From Flavobacterium phycosphaerae (lineage in GTDB: Bacteria > Bacteroidota > Bacteroidia > Flavobacteriales > Flavobacteriaceae), in assembly GCF_010119235.1 (NCBI RefSeq), contig NZ_JAAATZ010000001.1, positions 154,501 through 218,500 on the forward strand: a DNA stretch of 64,000 nt, written 5' to 3'. Both the position numbers and the translations under genes were made by a program. Positions 45,401-54,812 of this stretch are shown one piece after another. Under the pieces are notes generated by a model. It searched no databases. It was not told the DNA's origin and was given only the letters and a program-made list of their open reading frames with translations. Each line of letters starts with the position of its first letter. The first letter of the stretch is position 1.

Positions 45401-47602
45401 CTACACAGTCAGCAAACCAAAATCGCGCAAAGTGACCATAGGCTTTGAATACCAAAACAATTCAAAATCATCAAACTGCGTTTCAAAATCGGCTTTAAGT
45501 TGGGCAAAAGTCTGGCCTTTTTGATTTGTTACCGATAGGGTATCTAAAATTGCTGCCAACCACTCGCCTTTCTCTTTTTCTACTGCGATTTCAATTTTTC
45601 CGGTATTGCTGTGAAAACTTAATTGCATCATTTCCCAGGAATGCCCTTTCTTGTATTTACTAAATATTTCGGTTTTTGGTTTTCCGCCCAGCCAAATAAT
45701 CTTGGCCGAAGGTTTTGTGGACAACAATTGTTCTTTCTCTAATGACGTAATTATAAAGTCAGCGGGAATGGTTGTTTTGGGGATTTTGAAATCAAACCAA
45801 TCCTGCAACTCATACTCGAAACCAATGCCATGCATGTAATTGAACAACGACTTCTTCAATCCGAAACTGAACTTATCGTGGTTAATACCTGTTTTGTCTT
45901 TAAACTGAATATCGTTATTGGCAAATGAAATTTCATTTAGCTCGGGAATTACTCCGAATGCTTCCGGAAACAAGCCTACCGGACTATGCGCTGTCATGGC
46001 AAACTGATGCCAAAAACCGGATTGGATTACACCCAATTCGAATAATTGGCGCACCATTTCTAAACTGTCTACCGTTTCCTTAATGGTTTGGGTTGGATAG
46101 CCATACATCAAATAGGCGTGTACCATGATACCACTTTCGGTGAAATTGCTGGTAACTTGAGCGACTTGTTCAACGGTTACGCCTTTTTTAATTAGCGCTA
46201 ACAATCGATCGGAAGCTACTTCTAACCCTCCTGAAACGGCTATACAGCCTGATGCTTTCAGTAATACACATAAATCGCTAGTAAAGCTTTTTTCGAAGCG
46301 AATGTTTGTCCACCAAGTTACGGCTAGGTTGCGACGGAGAATTTCCAACGCCAGTTCACGCATCAATGCCGGTGGGGCAGCTTCGTCTACAAAATGAAAA
46401 CCATTTTCGCCAGTTTGTGCTATTAGTTCTTCCATTCGATCTACTAGCAATTTTGCGGCTATTGGTTCGTATACTTTGATGTAATCGAGAGAAATGTCGC
46501 AGAATGTGCACTTTCCCCAATAGCAACCGTGTGCCATCGTTAGTTTGTTCCAACGGCCATCGCTCCACAAACTATGCATAGGGTTGGCGATTTCGATAAC
46601 TGATATGTATTTATCCAACAGCAAATCGGAATAATCAGGCGTGCCAACTTGAGATTGTTTGTAGTCGGGTTGGGTACTGTTGTTTTTATAAACTACTTCA
46701 TTGTTTTCGAGTAAAAAAGTTCTTTTGAGAGGCACTTCGACAAGCTCAGTGTGACAAACTGCTTCTAAAAGTAATTCAATTGGCAGTTCGCCATCGTCTA
46801 GTGTGATGAAATCAAAGAATTCGAATACTCTTTTATCTTTTAAATCACGGAGTTCCGTATTGGGAAAACCTCCTCCCATCGCTATTTTTGTGTTGGGATA
46901 GTGTTTTTTTATGAATTGGGCGATACGAAAAGCACTGTATAAGTTTCCGGGAAAGGGAACAGAAATGCAGACCAGTTTTGGTTGCACTTTGTTGAGTTTT
47001 TCTTCGAGGATTTTTAGTGTAATGGTATCGATATAAGTGGTTTCTTTTTGCAGATAGGCGTACATTTCGTCAAAAGAATTGGCGCTTCTTCCTAAGCGTT
47101 CGGCATAGCGGCTGAAGCCGAAATTTTCATCTATGCATTCAATAATAAAATCGGATAAATCTTCGAGGTAAAGTGTGGCTAAATGTTTGGCTTTATCCTG
47201 CATTCCCATAGAGCCGAATGCCCATTCCATATCATCTAACTGTTCGAAGCGGGCCGCTTGCGGGAGAAAATTACCGCTACAAATTTGACGAGCTAAAGTT
47301 TGATTTTTGCCTTGCAGAAATTTGATTACCGCTGCAATGGTTTTAATATATTCCTCTCGAAGCGAATAAATACGTTGCAGGTTTTGAGATGTTTCTAAGG
47401 TTCTTGAAGGAACCTTTGTGGCTTGGTTAAATATATTTTGCATCCCTTGCTTTGAAAAGAGCTCCAAAATTACTTCAATACCTAAATCCATTTGAAAAGC
47501 GGATTTGTTTTTGGTATTTAAAAAACCTTTCAAATAAGCCGTTGCGGGGTAAGGCGTATTGAGTTGGGTAAAAGGCGGCGTAAGGAGCAGGAGGTCTTTC
47601 AT
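45401..47602 (-). CDS. B12-binding-type radical SAM protein with C-x4-C-x2-C cluster motif
   Basis: 733 aa. The N-terminal third includes a cobalamin-binding-like region (V-C-I-S-V-P-F-P-G-N-L-Y-S-A, then I-A-M-G-G-G-F-P-N); the radical SAM core begins at M-A-H-G-C-Y-W-G-K-C-T-F-C (about 357). Cysteine spacing there is four then two residues, not the canonical three then two. Later core elements include V-S-G-G-L-E-V-A-S and Y-G-Y-P-T-Q. The C-terminus (about 590-733) is unassigned. Around residues 287-294 (C-H-T-E-L-V-E-V) it contains a widespread flavobacterial DNA repeat inserted in frame. Reaction unknown. It stands alone with a weak hairpin terminator. Confidence 0.88.
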   Translation of the reverse strand: MKDLLLLTPPFTQLNTPYPATAYLKGFLNTKNKSAFQMDLGIEVILELFSKQGMQNIFNQATKVPSRTLETSQNLQRIYSLREEYIKTIAAVIKFLQGKNQTLARQICSGNFLPQAARFEQLDDMEWAFGSMGMQDKAKHLATLYLEDLSDFIIECIDENFGFSRYAERLGRSANSFDEMYAYLQKETTYIDTITLKILEEKLNKVQPKLVCISVPFPGNLYSAFRIAQFIKKHYPNTKIAMGGGFPNTELRDLKDKRVFEFFDFITLDDGELPIELLLEAVCHTELVEVPLKRTFLLENNEVVYKNNSTQPDYKQSQVGTPDYSDLLLDKYISVIEIANPMHSLWSDGRWNKLTMAHGCYWGKCTFCDISLDYIKVYEPIAAKLLVDRMEELIAQTGENGFHFVDEAAPPALMRELALEILRRNLAVTWWTNIRFEKSFTSDLCVLLKASGCIAVSGGLEVASDRLLALIKKGVTVEQVAQVTSNFTESGIMVHAYLMYGYPTQTIKETVDSLEMVRQLFELGVIQSGFWHQFAMTAHSPVGLFPEAFGVIPELNEISFANNDIQFKDKTGINHDKFSFGLKKSLFNYMHGIGFEYELQDWFDFKIPKTTIPADFIITSLEKEQLLSTKPSAKIIWLGGKPKTEIFSKYKKGHSWEMMQLSFHSNTGKIEIAVEKEKGEWLAAILDTLSVTNQKGQTFAQLKADFETQFDDFELFWYSKPMVTLRDFGLLTV
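46733..46754. repeat. Short dispersed flavobacterial repeat inside the radical SAM gene
   Basis: CACTTCGACAAGCTCAGTGTG, a semi-palindromic sequence (CACTgagc...AAGTG ends on the other strand) that I recognise as very frequent in Flavobacteriaceae genomes, mostly between genes. Here it lies within a coding frame without interrupting it. Confidence 0.55.
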
Positions 47603-47657
47603 TTACTTTTATTGACAAACAAAATTACTCCATATTTTTAATGATGTCATGTATTTG

Positions 47658-47807
47658 TTAAATTTTCTCGGTAGAGAGGGTATTTATTTTGTCCATAATT
47701 TCAGTGGCAGCTTCAGTTTTATTGGTATAGTCAGCTGTGTAATCATTATTAACCAGACAAGAAAATGATTCAGCGATGCTTTTAATCTGAAGATACCTGC
47801 GAAGTAT
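47658..47807 (-). pseudogene. Coding-like remnant without start codon
   Basis: In the 382-bp gap between the radical SAM gene and the T9SS gene the minus strand holds a 49-codon open frame reading like real protein (I-A-E-S-F-S-C-L-V-N-N-D-Y-T-A-D-Y-T, then A-A-T-E-I-M-D-K-I-N-T-L) and ending at a stop at 47658-47660. A stop at 47808-47810 precedes it and there is no usable start. I take it as a gene fragment; family unknown. The rest of the gap holds the promoter at 47930-47959 and otherwise AT-rich sequence with nothing else I can name. Confidence 0.4.
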
Positions 47808-47929
47808 TTATTTAAAATTAATACTGATTCAAATTAAAAAATGTCTTGATAAAAAAGTTAGAATTACTGAGTTATTAACTTTATTGTAATTGGCTTTAAA
47901 AAAAAGACTTACATTTTTTTAATGTGTAC

Positions 47930-47959
47930 TTTGCCAATACAAGAACTTTCTTATATTTG
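47930..47959 (+). promoter_or_regulatory. Promoter of the SprB-repeat T9SS gene
   Basis: TTTG (47930-47933), 18 nt, TATATTTG (47952-47959), 25 nt before the GTG start at 47985. Full match to the flavobacterial consensus. Confidence 0.65.
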
Positions 47960-47984
47960 TTATCCCTCTTGAAATGTAAGCCTA

Positions 47985-50900
47985 GTGAAATCAATTATTT
48001 ATGTGTTTTGTTTGTTGTCATTTATCACTGTTTTTGGACAAAGTAAGTCGCAAAAACCAACACTTGTTTATGATAACACCAAAAAAATCGAAGACCGAAA
48101 TGGTCATTTGATAACCGATTCTATTCAGCGAAAAGTCTTTTTTGAGAACCAACAAAAGCAATTGGAGTTGCTTAGAAAAAACAGTGCTAAGTCGACTATG
48201 GCCTTACCAGCGGTTCCTATGTGTACTAATGGGAGTTTTGAAGAATTTGAAACCGTTTCAGCCAATACGGTTTTAAAAAATTATGAATACACTACCGGAG
48301 AACCTTTAAATCCGATGCAGTGTAAATCGGTTTCGGAATATGCCAATTTGAGAATTAAACAGTACAATCCTTCGGATTATGGATTAATGGCCTCCACAGT
48401 ACCTTCGAATTTTATTGACGAATATATTGGTAACATTAATGCATTTGATCAATATACGCTGAAAATTAATTACAAAGATTCTTCTCCTACGATGGGATTG
48501 ATTCAGACGAAGCGTTATAAAACTGACAATGAAACCATTTTTAAATTTAATTATAAAGCCGTTTTACAGAGTATTACTGAAAACGATCATGACAATGAAC
48601 AACCTTATTTTAAGGCTCGAATTATTAATAATGCAGGTGCTGTGGTTAGTGAATTTTGTTTGATTGGAAACCCGGCCGACTGTATTTTTACACAAGCCCC
48701 TACTTTGGAGGCCGGGAGCATCATTCTTTATACGCCTAATTGGCAATCAGGCCTTTTAGATATTTCGAGCATACCTAACAATCAGGAATTTACGGTTGAA
48801 TTTATGGCTGCCCGTTGTGGTTTAAACGGTCATTTTGGGTATGCTTATATTGATGATATTTGTTTGTTGCATTCGAATGAAAGTTTACAAGGAAGTATTG
48901 AATTAGACCCGTTGTACAAAATTTGTCCTACCCTACCGATTTCTGTTTGCGGTAGTTTTAGCTTGCCTAACTCGGGGGGAATTACGGCTACGATTACCAC
49001 TATTGATTTAAAAGTTTATGATGCTACTAATGCTGTTGTTTATACAACACAAACTCCGGCATCACTTAATTTGACGACTAAACGATTTTGTTTTGATTTG
49101 ACTGCGGCTAATTTACCCAATGTTCTTACCGGGAGTTATAATGTGAGTGCTACTATCAATTTTGGTATTGTACAGACCGATTGTCTTGGAACCAGCTTTG
49201 CCTCGGCTACGGATGATGATGCCAATCCGGGTTGGGACATTTGGTTTTTAAATTGTGTCAGCTGTAATCTTGATTTACAATCTACCAGTCTTACTGCTTG
49301 TGACACTAATCATGACGGGAAGGAATTTTTTAACCTTAGCAGCGTGGAAAGTATCATTACTACTCCGCAACCGGGATTGGTTTTTAGTTATTACACTACA
49401 TTGGCTAATGCTACCAATGATACAAATGCCATTGCCACTTTTGCTAATTACGAAAGTCCGACGACCACCATTTTTGTCCGCGCAACCTTAAGTCCGACTT
49501 GTTATAAAATAATTGCCATTAAGCTGATTGTTCGAAATCCAACGGCTTCTATAAGCGGGATCTTGAATGTTTGCAGTGGCAGTACTGTTTTGACGGCAAC
49601 CGCCGGGACAAGTTATTTGTGGGCCAACAGTTTAGGAACTTCGCAGAGTGTTACAGTTACCGCTACGGGAACCTATTCGGTTACTGTAACCGATAACAAT
49701 GGTTGTGTAGCTAATGGAACTGTTACTATTTTGAGTAATAATGTGGCGCCTTTACCTTCTATAGTGCTTACCCAACCTACTTGTTCTACCAGTACGGGCT
49801 CTATTCAGGTTACTTCACCTGCATCGGAATATAGTTATGATGGGGGTACTACTTGGGTTACCAACTCAACGATGAGCAATCTACCGTATGGTACCTATTT
49901 GGTCAAAGTGAAAACGGCTGCCGGTTGTATTTCGTATAGTTCGAGTGTAAACATTATTGCCTTTTTATCTTCGTTTCCTAATTTTTCGGCTGTTGACCCT
50001 ACGTTTTGCGGAGGATTAGGTAGTATAACCATAACGTCTCCAGCCGCTTTTTACAGTTTTGATGATGGCGTTACTTGGACTACTGATAATACGGCTACAG
50101 GATTACCCTCTGGGATTTATTTAATTCGAACGAAAGATGCGGCAGGCTGTATTTCTAATTTTAACAGTGTTACTTTGAGCAGTGAATTTTTAGATCCACC
50201 ACTGTATATTAAAGACAATCCCTTTTGTGGTAATCCCGGCAGTATTATCATTACAACACCGGCTGCTGAATACAGTTTTGATGGAGGGACTACCTGGCAA
50301 ACTTCAAATACATTGAGTAATTTAAGCAGTGGCAGTTATATTATTAAAATAAAAGACAGCCAAGGGTGTACATCGCCAAATGTTTATGTTTATTTAAACA
50401 ATTTAGAAAATAGTTATCCGCAGTATGCCTTAGACGATGCCGGTTGCGGTACTTATGCCACCATTACTATACTTACACCGGGTGATTTTTATAGTTTTGA
50501 CGGTGGAACTACATGGAGTACCAATCCTGTGCTGACCAATTTAAACGGTCCTGCATCTTTCAGTATAATGGTAAGAAAAGGAGCTGCCTGCAAATCGTAT
50601 TCGGCCAGTGTGTATGTAAACACTAAATTTTTACCAATTCCTTCTGTTACTGATTATGCGACCACTTTGTGTGACAGTTTGAATGACGGTTCGGAAAATG
50701 TAGATTTAACGCTTTACAATGCTAATCTTATTGCCAACTCAACCTCATACAATTACAGTTACTACACTAGTTTAACCGCGGCTCAAACCGGGAATTCTTC
50801 GGGGTTAATTACCAATTTTACTGCCTGTAATTTGAGTAACAGTAATAACAAGGTTTTTGTTCGAATCACTTCGACCGACAGTTGTTCGGCGGTGGCTGTA

Positions 50901-51611
50901 TTACAATTTACTTTTATTGATTCGCCAAGAATTTATATGGAAGACCGCTATCCATTGTGTGAGTTTAAATTTGCTATTATTGATGCCGGAGTTGGTTTTG
51001 ACAGTTACCATTGGTCTTCCGGTCAAACGGTACATGCGGTATCCGTTATTCATGACGGCAACTATTCGGTTACTGTTACCGAGAATCACCCCGCCGGTTT
51101 GGTTTGTAGTTCAAAAAAAGACATCACTGTATTTTTATCGAACCCGGCAACAATCACAAAAATAGAAGAATTTGACTGGACCGAAGTGGACAACAGCATC
51201 ATTATAACGGTTACCGGTTTGGGGATATATGAATATTCAATAGACGGTGGTCATTATCAAGATTCGAATAAATTTGAGCATTTAAAACCCGGCATTTATA
51301 AAGTATTTGTAAGAGATAAGTATGGTTGTGGTGTGGTTGATGATGAAGCTTTGCTATTGAATTATCCAAAATTCTTCACCCCAAACAATGATGGTGTCAA
51401 CGACAATTGGAGGATACGTTTTTCACAATTTGAACCGGAAATTGACATAAAAATATTTGACCGCTACGGGAAGTTGCTCATAATAATGGACAGTGATGAA
51501 GCCTGGGACGGTACGTATAACGGGCACTTAATGCCATCGGATGATTATTGGTTTTATGTTACCCGAAGCGATGGAAAAATTCACAAGGGACACTTTGCCA
51601 TGAAGCGATAA
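47985..51611 (+). CDS. Large surface protein with SprB-type repeats and type B T9SS/gliding C-terminal domain
   Basis: 1208 aa with a GTG start, supported by a signal peptide directly after it (ending V-F-G-Q) and the promoter upstream. An N-terminal beta domain (about 75-300) is followed by mixed beta domains, then four SprB-like repeats of about 70 residues (about 598-880), each with a Y-S-F-D-G-G-T-T-W-like core and a closing x-G-x-Y-x-x-K-x-K-D-x-x-G-C. The C-terminus (about 1128-1208: K-F-F-T-P-N-N-D-G-V-N-D-N-W, then I-F-D-R-Y-G-K-L, W-D-G-T-Y-N-G) is the gliding-motility-associated CHU_C / type B sorting domain. It is expected on the cell surface as an adhesin or motility-related protein. 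Confidence 0.93.
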   Translation: MKSIIYVFCLLSFITVFGQSKSQKPTLVYDNTKKIEDRNGHLITDSIQRKVFFENQQKQLELLRKNSAKSTMALPAVPMCTNGSFEEFETVSANTVLKNYEYTTGEPLNPMQCKSVSEYANLRIKQYNPSDYGLMASTVPSNFIDEYIGNINAFDQYTLKINYKDSSPTMGLIQTKRYKTDNETIFKFNYKAVLQSITENDHDNEQPYFKARIINNAGAVVSEFCLIGNPADCIFTQAPTLEAGSIILYTPNWQSGLLDISSIPNNQEFTVEFMAARCGLNGHFGYAYIDDICLLHSNESLQGSIELDPLYKICPTLPISVCGSFSLPNSGGITATITTIDLKVYDATNAVVYTTQTPASLNLTTKRFCFDLTAANLPNVLTGSYNVSATINFGIVQTDCLGTSFASATDDDANPGWDIWFLNCVSCNLDLQSTSLTACDTNHDGKEFFNLSSVESIITTPQPGLVFSYYTTLANATNDTNAIATFANYESPTTTIFVRATLSPTCYKIIAIKLIVRNPTASISGILNVCSGSTVLTATAGTSYLWANSLGTSQSVTVTATGTYSVTVTDNNGCVANGTVTILSNNVAPLPSIVLTQPTCSTSTGSIQVTSPASEYSYDGGTTWVTNSTMSNLPYGTYLVKVKTAAGCISYSSSVNIIAFLSSFPNFSAVDPTFCGGLGSITITSPAAFYSFDDGVTWTTDNTATGLPSGIYLIRTKDAAGCISNFNSVTLSSEFLDPPLYIKDNPFCGNPGSIIITTPAAEYSFDGGTTWQTSNTLSNLSSGSYIIKIKDSQGCTSPNVYVYLNNLENSYPQYALDDAGCGTYATITILTPGDFYSFDGGTTWSTNPVLTNLNGPASFSIMVRKGAACKSYSASVYVNTKFLPIPSVTDYATTLCDSLNDGSENVDLTLYNANLIANSTSYNYSYYTSLTAAQTGNSSGLITNFTACNLSNSNNKVFVRITSTDSCSAVAVLQFTFIDSPRIYMEDRYPLCEFKFAIIDAGVGFDSYHWSSGQTVHAVSVIHDGNYSVTVTENHPAGLVCSSKKDITVFLSNPATITKIEEFDWTEVDNSIIITVTGLGIYEYSIDGGHYQDSNKFEHLKPGIYKVFVRDKYGCGVVDDEALLLNYPKFFTPNNDGVNDNWRIRFSQFEPEIDIKIFDRYGKLLIIMDSDEAWDGTYNGHLMPSDDYWFYVTRSDGKIHKGHFAMKR

Positions 51612-51616
51612 TGGGA

Positions 51617-52329
51617 TTATTTCCCTTCTTTTTTTCTTTCGGCAATAAAATCGTTTAGTTTTTTACCATACATTGACTTGGCAACTTTTGGTGACATTCG
51701 TTTTTGGATGGTGTCTAAATATTTTAGGTTGATGTCGTAAATCTCGGCTAAAGTCACATAGGGAGCCACTTCATAATCACCATGATTTACTGCGAAATTA
51801 GTTGTGTACAGGTATTTTCTTTTTTGAATGTTTTTTTGTTCCTCATCAATCTTAACGACTTCCTCAGTCTTTTTGTCTTTGAAGGCTTGGAATTTTTTTT
51901 CAATCAAATCCAAATCTTGATCAACGTATCTTGAGACCACTTTTTTGTATTCATCATATAGTTCCTGATTTTTAGACCCGGTAATTTTGACATCAGCGGT
52001 AAAGAAATCAAGTGAAGTTTCGATATTCATCTTTCCTTTTTCGGCAAAAAAAGCAATATTATTGTCTAAGGAATTGGTTACTCCTCTATCTAAAAACAAG
52101 TATAACATTTCGGGCGACTGCAAATCGAATTCGCTGGTAAAATGAGAATCACCATTAATTTTGATGGTATCAATTGCAACCAAAACCGTGTCTTTCATTC
52201 TTTGAATGTATAAAGTGCCGTTTTTTAATCCTTTGATATTTCCGTTTAAAACAAAATTTTTATCTGATTTTTTTCAGCACAAGAAATTAAAAGAAGTAGG
52301 GAAAAGCAAGCAATAACAGATTTGTACAT
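51617..52329 (-). pseudogene. DUF4369 lipoprotein, N-terminal frame broken by a one-base deletion
   Basis: From the ATG at 52329 a lipoprotein signal peptide (L-L-L-L-I-S-C-A-E-K) is read, then the frame is lost at the T7 run 52268-52274 (A7 in the gene). With eight A it reads A-E-K-K-S-D-K-N-F-V-L-N-G-N-I-K-G-L and joins the long open frame ending at 51617, 237 aa in all. F-V-L-N-G-N-I-K-G-L-K-N-G-T-L-Y-I fits the DUF4369 domain found at the N-terminus of thioredoxin-like lipoproteins in Bacteroidota; here there is no C-x-x-C thioredoxin domain, only a K/E-rich C-terminus. The in-frame ATG at 52198 would give 193 aa without signal. Convergent with the T9SS gene, 5 nt apart. Confidence 0.8.
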
Positions 52330-52390
52330 GGTTTTAAATTTTACAGAGTTTCATTTTACTTAAAGGTCTCGGGTGGCAATATTACTAAAA

Positions 52391-52425
52391 AAAATCCTCA
52401 ATCAGCTGAACCGATTGAGGATTTA
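52391..52425 (-). terminator. Terminator of the M61 peptidase gene
   Basis: Perfect 12-bp stem aaatcctcaatc (52392-52403) / gattgaggattt (52413-52424) with a 9-nt loop and T-run on the minus strand. Confidence 0.75.
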
Positions 52426-52443
52426 AATTAGTTGTTTTGCAGA

Positions 52444-54303
52444 TTATCCTTTTAACCAAGCCACATTTAGTTTTGCTTTAGCCGTATCGCTCATGTTGTA
52501 TCCTTCTTCTTCCTGCATCGCTAATTTTACTTTACCATTGATGGTTTGCTCTTTACCGTCTCTTTTTATTTTGACACTGATAGGATCATCAATTTCCCAA
52601 TTTTGACTTTCCATTATCATATCATAAATGGTGTCTAGATTGTATGGCTTGTCATTGATTGCTACAATGATATCCCCACCTTTTAAACCTAAAGTATTCA
52701 TAAACTCATTGAGTCCCGAACCCGGAATTACCACAATTTCCTTGGTATCGGGATTGATGGTGATATAAGGCGTTGACGGATCTTTTAAAAACGGATTCAT
52801 CGGAACCATGATTTTTGTTTTATTGACACCCATTTTGGCAAAGTAAACATCATACGGAATTGGTGTTTTACCAGCCACATATGTATTTAAAAACTCGCCT
52901 ACTTCGGGATAAGTCAGAGCCGTTATTTTGGCAAAAAGTTCCTCATCATTAAATGGTTTGCTTGGGCCGTATTCTTTAGATAATTTTTTCATTAAGTCTA
53001 AAATCCCTCTTTCACCATTACTTTTTTCACGGATGATAATATCAATGCACATACCTATTAATGCTCCTTTTTCGTACACATTCAAGTATTGGTCTTTATA
53101 GGGTTGTACCAAAACATTAGCGCTCATTTCAGTGAAGGGCATGGTATCATTCATTTCGGAGGCATTTTTGATTTTGCCTACCATTCTTTGGTAAAATTCA
53201 TCGGCATCAATTAATCCTTGGTTTACTTGAAATAAATTGGCAAAATATTCGGTTACTCCTTCGTACATCCATAAATGTTTTGACATCTTAGGATCGTTGT
53301 AATCAAAATACTGAATTTCTTTAGAATGGATGCTTAGGGGGGTTACAGTGTGAAAAAACTCATGAGACACTACATCTTTTATTTGTTCACCAAGACCGTC
53401 AGCCTGCATTAATTCAGGGAAACAAACTGTTGTGGACGTATGGTGTTCTAAAGCTCCAAACCCTTTGGCATCTGACTTCTGCATGTCCGATAGGTATAAC
53501 AGCACTGTATATCTTTTATTGGTATTGATGGAACCTAAAAAGGCTTTTTGGGCACGCATCGTTTTTTCTAAATAAGGCAATAATGATTTGGCTGTATGGG
53601 TACCGTTAGGCGAATATACACTGAAAAGAATTTCCATGCCGTCAACCGTAAACGTTTCATAATCAGGTTTGGCATACATGATAGGATTGTCAACTAAATC
53701 AAAATAACGGGCCGCTATGAAGTGGTCTACTGTATCACTTTTGTTGGTATCTACCATTGAAGTGGCTCCGAAAAGTGACGCCGGATGTTTAATCGTTACA
53801 TCATACGTAATCTCTTTTTTATCGTCAAAATAACCAATAAAACAATGGTTGTTTAGCATAAAGTTTTTACCGTCTTCTATATTACTTCCTGCCGGTGAGA
53901 AGATATCTTCTTTACCAAACCCACTTCCTTTTTCCGAATCATAGGTATCGTTTACCCAATAAGTTATTTTAGCTAACGTTTTAGCATTCGTGATTTTCCA
54001 GGAATTGTCGTCTGTTTTTGTGGTAGTTAATTCTTTTCCGGTTTTATCAAACGCCTTCAAATCATCTACTAGTTTTCCGTAATTATCGTAGGAATAGGTT
54101 CCGGGAACTGTTTTGGGAATATGAAAAACAATATCGTTGGTCATTAATTTGGGTGGAGTTAGGGTCACCATAAGTTTATCATCTTTTACCTGACTTAAAT
54201 CGATGACAACTTTTACTGCTTCAGCCGGAGCCTTTTTTTGTGCTGTTGCCTTAAAGTTGAAAACTGATAAAACAATAAGAGCACTTAGGATTAATTTTTT
54301 CAT
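52444..54303 (-). CDS. M61 family metallopeptidase with PDZ domain
   Basis: 619 aa from the ATG at 54303 (the frame runs seven codons further to a TTG, ahead of the signal peptide). Signal peptide ending F-K-A-T-A-Q. N-terminal M61 beta domain, zinc motif H-E-F-F-H at about 311, third ligand Glu in Y-E-G-V-T-E-Y-F-A, and a PDZ domain near the C-terminus (L-G-L-K-G-G-D-I-I-V-A-I-N). M61 enzymes are glycyl-type aminopeptidases; this one is exported. A TACATTTG box is 31 nt upstream. Confidence 0.94.
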   Translation of the reverse strand: MKKLILSALIVLSVFNFKATAQKKAPAEAVKVVIDLSQVKDDKLMVTLTPPKLMTNDIVFHIPKTVPGTYSYDNYGKLVDDLKAFDKTGKELTTTKTDDNSWKITNAKTLAKITYWVNDTYDSEKGSGFGKEDIFSPAGSNIEDGKNFMLNNHCFIGYFDDKKEITYDVTIKHPASLFGATSMVDTNKSDTVDHFIAARYFDLVDNPIMYAKPDYETFTVDGMEILFSVYSPNGTHTAKSLLPYLEKTMRAQKAFLGSINTNKRYTVLLYLSDMQKSDAKGFGALEHHTSTTVCFPELMQADGLGEQIKDVVSHEFFHTVTPLSIHSKEIQYFDYNDPKMSKHLWMYEGVTEYFANLFQVNQGLIDADEFYQRMVGKIKNASEMNDTMPFTEMSANVLVQPYKDQYLNVYEKGALIGMCIDIIIREKSNGERGILDLMKKLSKEYGPSKPFNDEELFAKITALTYPEVGEFLNTYVAGKTPIPYDVYFAKMGVNKTKIMVPMNPFLKDPSTPYITINPDTKEIVVIPGSGLNEFMNTLGLKGGDIIVAINDKPYNLDTIYDMIMESQNWEIDDPISVKIKRDGKEQTINGKVKLAMQEEEGYNMSDTAKAKLNVAWLKG

Positions 54304-54334
54304 TTCTAAAAAATTTATTTTCAAAATATGTCAG

Positions 54335-54342
54335 CAAATGTA
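54335..54342 (-). promoter_or_regulatory. Promoter -7 box of the M61 peptidase gene
   Basis: TACATTTG on the minus strand, 31 nt before the ATG. Confidence 0.5.
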
Positions 54343-54430
54343 ACTAATAGTTACAATCGAATTTAACATTTTGGAATTGATTAACTAAAATGGCGAAAAT
54401 AAAAAACTCTTGCAGAGCAAGAGTTCGTAG

Positions 54431-54706
54431 TTAATCAAATTTATTTTTGATGTAATATTTACTATCCAAGTCATCATCAAAATCGTCAATGATGGGTTTT
54501 GGTTTTGGTTTACTGCCGGTGGCTTTCTTTTTCCAAAGCTCAAAATTATCTTTGGATAACCGTTTGCGCATAAATTCGGTTACTTCATTTTCTGTCAGTC
54601 CAAATTCTTCTTTTATTACTTCAAAAGGTTTTCGTTCCTCTTGCGCCATACTGACAACGCGTTCTAACTGTTCGTTGTCTAATTCTGCTAACTTACTTTT
54701 TTTCAT
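54431..54706 (-). CDS. DUF2805 / TIGR03643 family small protein
   Basis: 91 aa. The family pattern is plain: L-D-N-E-Q-L-E-R-V-V-S-M-A-Q-E-E-R-K-P-F-E, an HTH-like G-L-T-E-N-E-V-T-E-F-M-R-K, then F-E-L-W-K-K-K. Acidic C-terminus. Function unknown, possibly nucleic-acid binding. Single gene between M61 and the sterol desaturase. Confidence 0.9.
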   Translation of the reverse strand: MKKSKLAELDNEQLERVVSMAQEERKPFEVIKEEFGLTENEVTEFMRKRLSKDNFELWKKKATGSKPKPKPIIDDFDDDLDSKYYIKNKFD

Positions 54707-54812
54707 TGCTGTAAAAGCATTATTTTTTTAAATAGTTTTTAACTGATTGATTGGTAATTCAATATTAATAAAAAAATAATTAGTTCACAAACGACCCTCT
54801 CTTTTTTTAATC

